Shown here piece after piece: positions 57,662 through 64,000 of a DNA stretch of 64,000 nucleotides. Positions within the stretch are counted from its first letter, which is position 1. Every line of letters begins with the position of its first letter. The DNA lies in assembly GCF_032062135.1 (NCBI RefSeq), contig NC_092860.1, forward strand, positions 153,972,097 through 154,036,096, given 5' to 3'. A model generated the notes under the pieces. It did no database searches and was not told the DNA's origin. It saw only the letters and a program-made list of their open reading frames with translations. Both the position numbers and the translations under genes were made by a program. This DNA is from Pyxicephalus adspersus. Lineage: Eukaryota; Chordata; Amphibia; Anura; Pyxicephalidae.

Positions 57662-58150
57662 TATTTGCAAATCTGCGATTTCAATGAGCCATCCAGCAGG
57701 TGGCCCCAGAGATACAACACAAAGCAAAGACATTTTTTCCCTCAAACTCATCTTTACTACTGCCATTGCATGATAGCTGTGAGCTGAAATTTGCTGCAAG
57801 GCACTGAGCAACGTTTTGGACAGCCAAAGAAAAGGAAACAGGTAAAAAAACTTCCTTGCTGCTCACCCACCCACAACAAAGGGGCTATTTTTTTTACTTG
57901 ATGTATTTTTCATCAACGATGGGACTTCCCCCTTGGAGGGGCTAAACCAGGGGAGTAGAGGTAAGTGAAAGAAATGTTTGGTCCTGGAGCAAGGACTAAA
58001 AAGAACACCTGCAAGGGAGAGGGAGGTTATTTTTTATAGCTTTGGTAGCTTGGTCCTATGAAGATTAAGGGGTGGAACTAACCCAACAGTGCATGCTATG
58101 AAGAAGATAACAGGAAATATGATTGATTCCTAAAAGGAACTTTAAAAGCA
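57662..58150. other. Gap between MITE and Tigger
   Basis: No gene recognised. Minus-strand short frames around 57584-57866 partly overlap the MITE and match nothing known. Confidence 0.3.
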
Positions 58151-58337
58151 CACTGGTACCTTGGTATTAGTCCTTAATCCGTTCTAGATTCTTGGACTTA
58201 AAGTTTTTGACATCTTACCATTTCTTTGATTAATGAAATAAGGGCTTCCTCTACCTCCTCCAGATCCAAGCCAGAAGAGAGTGCATCCACCTTAGTCTTG
58301 TGCTCTTCCTTCTCAAGTTCCTGCAGCTCCTCAGTGG

Positions 58338-59690
58338 TCAGTCTTCTCTGTACCCCTCCACTAACTCTTCCACATCACCATCACTGACATCCAGACCCAT
58401 GGACCTGCCCAGAGAGACAATATCCTCCACTATAGTCACAGCCTCAAAGCCCTCAGAGGTTCTTTCAGTCACAGCTATTGGCCACAATTTCTTCCAAGCA
58501 GAGTTCATTGTTCTGTAGGAAACTTCCTGCCGGGCTTTGTCAATGAAAGTTATGTAATAGACGATAATAAGTGATCCTTCCAATACTCTCTCAGGGTTAA
58601 GTCTGTGTCAGAGGTCACTTCAAAGCACCTTTAGAATAGTGCTTTAGTGTAGAGTTCTTTGAAATTACTAATGACCTACTGGTCCTAGGGCTAAATGAGA
58701 AAAGTCGTCTTAGGGACGAGGAACTTTACAGTGATGAAGTCTAACTCTGGCAGCACATAGTCCTGCAAGCTTAGAGGGTGAGCTGGAGTATTGTCCATTA
58801 TGAGGAAAGCCTTCAGAGGCAGGTTTTTCTCCTCTAAATAACTTTTTATACTTGGCCCAAAAACATTAAACCACTCACTGAAATGTTCTCTGGTTACCCA
58901 AGTCTTGCTGTTTGACCTCCACATCACAGGTAACTGAGTTTTCTGCACTTTATGTTTCTTAAAGGCCCTCGGGTTTTCAGAGTGGTAGATCAGTAGAGGC
59001 TTCAGTTTGCAATCACCACTTGCATTGCCACAAAACAAGAGCGTTTGCCTCTCCTTCATTGGCTTGTGCCCTGGCCATGCCTTTTCTTCTTGTGTAATAT
59101 TGGTCCTGTTATGAATTTTCTTCCAAAACAGGCCTGTTTCATCACAATTAAAAACTTGTTGAGGAACAAAACCCTCAGCCTACACAAATTCCCCAAACTC
59201 TGTAACAAAATCATTGCGGGCATCTTGATCAGCACTGGCTGCCTCTCCATGCCTAACAACACTGTGAATGCCAGTCCTCTTCTTAAAATTTTCAAACCAA
59301 CCATGGCTGGCATTAAACACTTCACTTTCTTGGCTCGTTCCTACCTTGTTTTTCAAAAGATCAGCATACATCAGTTTTGCCTTTTCGCAAATCATTGCCT
59401 CCAATATGCTATCGTCACCACACTGTTTTTCTGTTATTCAGATCAAATCAATTTTTTAACATGCTCTAATGTCTCTGATCTTTGTTTCGTAATCACCCCC
59501 CCCCCCCCCCCCCGTAATTTTACCCCCTTAGCAATGTTAGCCGATTTATTAAGGTCTTTGTTTTCACTATTTTAAATACTGTCATTCTCATAGTGTATGC
59601 AGCAGCCAAGTCCCGGATACGCATGCCACATTTATACTTTTCAACAATTTCTTTTTTCACCTCCATGGTGATCCTAACCATTTTCTTCAT
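58338..59690 (-). pseudogene. Tigger (pogo) transposase, decayed
   Basis: Minus-strand order: MVRITMEVKKEIVEKYKCGM with IRDLAAAYTM (first helix-turn-helix, 59680-59600), a CENP-B-type second HTH (KAKLMYADLLKNKVG, FNASHGWFENFKKRTGIHSV, 59400-59260), then the DDE domain with NCDETGLFWKK-like text near 59140, FCGNASGDCKLKPLLIYHSEN, LPLKAFLIMDNTPAHP (second Asp, 58820-58785) and a C-terminal AWKKLWPI, EDIVSLGRSMGLDVSDGDVEEL (58500-58350). Frame breaks occur near 59230, 59050, 58690 and 58600, and a C17 run at 59496-59512 (plus strand) interrupts the N-terminal third. It would excise and insert the element at TA. Confidence 0.85.
59496..59514. repeat. Poly(C) tract of about 18-19 bases
   Basis: Uninterrupted C run inside the Tigger coding region. 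Such runs are unstable in replication and in sequencing, and it breaks the minus-strand reading frame. Confidence 0.9.
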
Positions 59691-59744
59691 TGCTTTGCTC
59701 TTCTCTTAGTTTCTTCTCTCTTCCCATGACAGTTTGTTGTTCTC

Positions 59745-62320
59745 ATAAAACCTACAAGAGAGGAATTCCTATACAAATAGCACCAAGGGAAAAAAAGAAG
59801 AGGACTAAGTATTTGGACACGTTATTGGGTAAAATTAGTCAGTTAGATTCCATGCATAAAGTTAATCGATATATATACAATGTATAAATGTCTAAAATCT
59901 AAGTATTACAGCCAAGCAAATAAAGCTGGCAAACTGTTAGAGCTAAAAACAAAAATAACCAAAAATAGGCTTACTACTACTAAATACTAATACTACTAAT
60001 ACTACTAAAGCTAAAATTACCAACCCACAAGATATTGCTAATGTCTACTATCAGTCTTTATATAACTTAAAAGACGGTCCAGGTACAGGTCAACCTACCA
60101 TCACATTGACTGATATACATTTAAGATCAATTAACTTTCCAAAACTGTCTGCAGAACAACTTAATGATATCAACCAACCTTTCACGCATAAATAAATTGA
60201 ATGAGTAATTAAATCTTTACCCCTTAATAAATCACCTGGCATAGATGGTTTTTCATCAGAATACTACATATCATACAACCAATTTTGACCCCATATCTAG
60301 CCAAAATTTATAATCAAGCCACATTATCTGGCACTTTTACAGCAGAAATGCTAAAAGCAGTTATCATCACAATTCCCAAACCAGGCAAGGATGCTTCACA
60401 AAACTTTAGGTCCATTTCCTTATTAAATAATGACATAAAGATATATGCAAAAATTATTTCCCAAAGACTCCCCAATATCACCTCCTCCCTTATTAATGCC
60501 GACCAAGGTAGACAAGCCACAGATGGGACACGTAGGATACTTAATCAGTTGCAGCATTCTGAATTCCATAATATTCAAATAGCTTCTATTACCCTAGACG
60601 CTGAAAAAGCGTTTGATCGCCTCCACTGAAAATACCTCAAAGAAAAACTTAAAATATTTGACTTTGGAGTTCTAATATTATCTGCCATTATGTCTCTATA
60701 TACTCTACCTACGGCACAAGTTTCTATGTCAGGTATGCTCTGGTATATCTCTGGAGTTCCCAGTAACTACTGGGACAAGACAGGGGTGCCCTTTATCACC
60801 AGTTTTGTTCTCCCTGGCTATGGAACCCCTAGCCCAAAAAAAAGACTAAATGATACGATTAAAGGAATACCAATGAAAGAGGACACACATGTGGTGGGTC
60901 TCTTTGCGGACGATGTAATTCTTTTATTAACTAACCCAACATCATCCATCAAAGCTTTAATGTCAACCTTAATGGAATTTAGCAAAATTACCTTTCTTAA
61001 TGTAATTTTCTCAGTGTATATATTCCAAACAAGATACAAAAAAACAATACTGGAATTATTTCCTTTTACTTCAGTACACAAACCACTTTCTTATTTAGGA
61101 ATAGCATTATCTTACCCTAGCACCGATCTAAATAAAACAATTTCTTCATTTTAATTAAAAAAATTCAAGAAAAAACAAATAGATTAAACAAAATTGAACT
61201 ATGCTGTATAGGCAGAATAGCAGCCCTCAAAATGGTATTACTACCTAAAATAATCATACTTTTTTCATACAATCCCTATCTTTATCCCAACTATTTTTTT
61301 TTTTAACTCTACAAAAATATTAAGCTCTTTTAAATGAGAAAGTAAAAAACCTAGAATAGTCCACCGTTTGCTTATTAGATGTTTTTTTTTTATTATTATT
61401 ACCTCGCGTCATTAATTGACCAGCTTGAAAAAATTTCTTTATCCTTCAACGGAAAAAAAATGGTTAGATATAGAAATTTCTTATCTTAAAGTGAAAGACT
61501 ATTTAGCATATTTATAGTTTCTATAAGATCATCTAGATTTAAGATAACTCATTTAAAATCCATTAAAGCTACTCAAACTCATGCTTGGAAGAATTTTAAG
61601 GACCTTGGTTCCTTTTCCCCCCTATCTGAATGGAGTTCTGCAAAATCATCTACAACACTTCCACTATATGCCTCTCCCACTAGGAATGCTATCAAAAATA
61701 ATTCTCAGATGGTATAGAACCCCATTTTGCTTATCTAAGTTCACCCCAAACTACTGTCCACGATTAAAAAAATATATGTTGTAAAATTGCTAAATCACTC
61801 CTGAATTAGCAAATTTAAACAAAGGCATAGATGATTTCTCCCTAGCTCATAAAGTCCCAATAACTCATACTAATAGCTGCCAGATTATCCATTGTTAGCA
61901 AATGGAACCAAAATACAATACCAACAATATCTGAAGTGATAGAAAAAGTCAACAAATGTTACCATGAAAAATCTTTTGCAATCATCAATTTTTCAACCAA
62001 AACGTTCCATGCCCAAGGGGCATCATGGAATCATTTAATTCCAGTTATAGGTTAATACTATTCAGAAATGTTAAGACTTAATTTTTCATTAACCACAATG
62101 TACCCAAATCAATATGTTTATAAACACAATCAAGGATAGTGCACCCTTTTATGTTTTATGTTTATATTGAGTTTAATAACAGTGTATACTTTATTTTTTC
62201 TTCTTATTTTTTAATTTTCTATTAAACTTTGTAAAACTGTATGCTTTTATATTTCTCTCTATATTTTGTTTATATTCTGTTAAAAAATCTAATAAAAATG
62301 TATATAAAAAATAAATTTAA
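59745..62320 (+). pseudogene. 5'-truncated Tx1/L1-like LINE inside Tigger
   Basis: Starts at KTYKRGIPIQIAPREKKKR, matching AYVRGILIQL of the intact ORF2 (about 26000), so ORF1 and the endonuclease are missing. Then GIDGFSSEYY, AVIITIPKPGKD with FRSISLLNNDIKIYAK, DQGRQATDGTRRI, SITLDAEKAFDRLH, a shifted TGVPFITSF and GLFADDVILLL (catalytic FADD, about 60902), LSYLGIALSYP, then a decayed C-terminus (RWYRTPFCLSKFTPNY, 61711-61755). It ends with ATAAAAAATAAATTTAAA near 62320. Many breaks make it inactive. 5' truncation is the usual result of incomplete reverse transcription. No clear target duplication is seen. Confidence 0.82.
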
Positions 62321-62324
62321 AGCA

Positions 62325-62620
62325 CAAGAACAAAACACAAAATCACATGATTCACAGAGTCACAGAGAGGTTTGTTCACTGAATGATAGCATCTGACGTA
62401 CTGACGCTCAAGCCAAGCCAGAATGAGTGAAAGGTAAGTACACCATATGACATTCAACAAACAGATTATGATTCTGTCCTTCACTCTTCCCCTTAACTTT
62501 CTTAGAACTCATGGTCAATGATTTCTCTAAAAACAAAACACACAATCACCTGATTCACATAGTCACAGAGAGCGGGTTCTTCACTGAATGATAGAATCTG
62601 ACGTACTGACATTCGTGCGC
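62325..62620. repeat. Duplicated block in Tigger 5' DNA
   Basis: 62332-62412 and 62528-62607 are about 85-90% alike. Shared phrases are GATTCACAGAGTCACAGAGAG (second copy with CATAG), TTCACTGAATGATAG and ATCTGACGTACTGAC. The spacing is about 196 bp. Confidence 0.8.
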
Positions 62621-62763
62621 AGTCGCGGCTAGTCGAGAGAAGTTCTAGCACGCAAGCTGTATTCCAAACAAAGGTCGTATACCAAGCAAAATTTTTCACT
62701 CCCAAACAGGATGTATACCAAGTTGCACTTAATCCAAAGCGGACATATACCGAGGTACCACTG

Positions 62764-64000
62764 TACTCAAGAAAAGGAAAACCTCTGATCCATAAAATGA
62801 AAGCAAATTGTATCTGACAAAATTAAAGTTTGAAAGTAAACCTCAGACTTCTAAATTGATAACAAATAGTTTTTTGATAATCGTCAACTTTGTAGCTACC
62901 CCACTTTCCCCATTCCAAAGGGCCCTTCTATACCTCTTATCTGTCTTCTGACTTCAGATAAAACCAAATGTATCTACAAACATTGGGGTGCTAACCAGTG
63001 ACATTAAAAATACCTGGTGTGGCGAAGCTTTGTGATGGCACTGAGGAGATGTGCTTTATAGAAGCTCCATCCTCTGCGATAGTTGGCTATTGTTTCCAAG
63101 CAGCTATAGTTAGCATTCTCTAGGGTGCTGATAGTCCTGGGTCTGATTTCTGCAGTGGAAAAGAGAGAGATGACCTTGGATGAGATGCGTTACTGATATG
63201 CAACAAGAAACGGCTGTCCAGAGGTGGCTGCCTATTGTTTGTACATATTTGTGCAGTTTTGCCTTCCTTTCAGAAGGTTTCAAAAATATTCCATATATTC
63301 TGTGGCAGTGACGGTCTAGGAGTGTGGCTATCCAGCAGTCATCTCTCTGTTTGATATCAACAAAATGCTTGACCCAACAAACTCAAGCAAGCAGGCAACT
63401 TGCCATGTTTACTATGGTGGACGTGGAATCCTCTCCCTCTATCCCCACTGTTGTCTTCATTTGTTTGCCTATTCTTTTTGTGACCCCATAGAAGTCTTCT
63501 GGGATGATGTCTTCTTCATGTAGAACATCTTCTACCTCCTGCTGCGATGGACTCCCTCCATAAAAGCCCACCTTTACAGTTGTGAGACAAAAGATTGGAG
63601 TCTTCCTTCTGTTCCCTACGTTAAATTCCACCAATACAACCACCAGCAGAGGAAGCTGAGAGCTAAGACAATGAATACTGTCTGCTACCCTCAATGCTCT
63701 TCTCTCTTGTAATGGCTCCGGATTGAATAAATGTTGGGTCATCACACAGGTCCACCCCTGCAGGTTCAGAACATGTCAAATGTTTTCTTTTTTTTAGCAT
63801 ATCTCCCATAAGAACTTGGGAAAATCTGGATTTTTTGGGATTAAGTATGAATATTAGTTATCAATGTTTTAAAGAAAAAAAATCAAGATTTAAAAAAATA
63901 TAATGTAATAACAGCACCAGTAAACATTAGGGATCTATTATTCAATATTTGCATCCAAGAATTACCAAACTTTCACCAATATTGTACAGATTTGTTTTTA
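62764..64000. other. Right edge of the window, one unrecognised frame
   Basis: No family could be assigned. The minus strand holds a 120-codon open frame at 63383-63745 (contains LTTVKVGFYGGSPSQQEVED and DFYGVTKRIGKQMKT). Its neighbourhood in other frames (63000-63380) also looks protein-derived, so a decayed gene or transposase fragment is possible. Confidence 0.3.
63383..63745 (-). other. Unrecognised open frame, 120 codons
   Basis: No known motif. The N-terminal half is rich in Leu/Val (SSQLPLLVVVLVEFNVG) and the C-terminal half is acidic. There is no clear signal peptide, no catalytic pattern and no paralogue in the window. It may be a transposon-derived fragment or chance. Confidence 0.2.

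Larger units (their letters stand above)
58151..62763 (-). mobile_element. Tigger/pogo element carrying a LINE insertion
   Basis: The left end CACTGGTACCTTGGTATTAG and right end CATATACCGAGGTACCACTG are terminal inverted repeats of the CAGTGGTACC Tigger type; the right flank is TA. Within are the transposase (58338-59690, minus) and, upstream of its start, an inserted LINE (59745-62320, plus). The 5' non-coding part (62321-62763) contains a duplicated block and repeated 'GTATACCAAG' phrases typical of Tigger subterminal DNA. Confidence 0.85.

Overview
This is a eukaryotic, intron-rich, AT-rich and transposon-dense window. It has no operons, no CRISPR array and no recognised RNA gene apart from a tRNA-derived SINE. 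The host genes are vomeronasal type-2 receptors (V2R, family C GPCRs). The repeats are Tx1/L1-like LINEs, Penelope-like elements (PLEs), Ty3/gypsy, CR1-like LINE, hAT, Tigger/pogo, TTAA-flanked and TA-flanked MITEs and a SINE. Together these point to an amphibian, most likely a frog. The narrower suggestion of a ranid-like frog rests on my memory of its MITE families and is an inference.

Layout. 0.1-2.4 kb: a 2.3-kb inverted-repeat element flanked by a 15-bp direct repeat, probably PLE-derived. 3.2-4.1 kb (+): an intact last coding exon (7TM domain) of one V2R gene; its other exons lie left of the window. 4.7-12.6 kb: decayed gypsy pol, an uncharacterised repeat-family protein, CR1 reverse transcriptase, Tx1/L1 ORF2 and MITEs, including a perfect 50-bp hairpin. 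12.6-17.4 kb: decayed hAT with two minisatellites. 17.5-18.0 kb: a TA-flanked MITE.

18.5-48.0 kb (-): all six coding exons of one V2R gene. The splice phases fit together, but exon 1 carries an extra base in a C-run, and exon 3 carries a missing base plus a 20-bp duplication that puts a TAG at its third codon. It therefore looks like a young pseudogene, or an assembly with errors, that would otherwise code for about 848 aa. It lies tail-to-tail with the 3-4 kb V2R. Its 18-kb intron 4 holds a SINE split by a MITE, a full-length LINE with a perfect target-site duplication, and a three-deep nest: gypsy inside a PLE inside an older LINE.

48-64 kb: flanking DNA with a second hAT copy (50.5-55.0 kb, with a large minisatellite and a BED/hAT transposase), a TA-flanked MITE (57.2-57.7 kb), and a Tigger/pogo element (58.15-62.76 kb) carrying a LINE inserted into it. 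The last 1.2 kb holds one unrecognised reading frame.

The protein-coding content of host origin is only the V2R receptors, which in other vertebrates detect peptides and amino acids in vomeronasal neurons. The rest is layered selfish DNA whose nesting gives a relative time order. No wholly new system is visible. The best leads are the inverted-repeat PLEs with decayed hammerhead-ribozyme-like cores, the perfect 50-bp hairpin, and the almost repairable V2R pseudogene.
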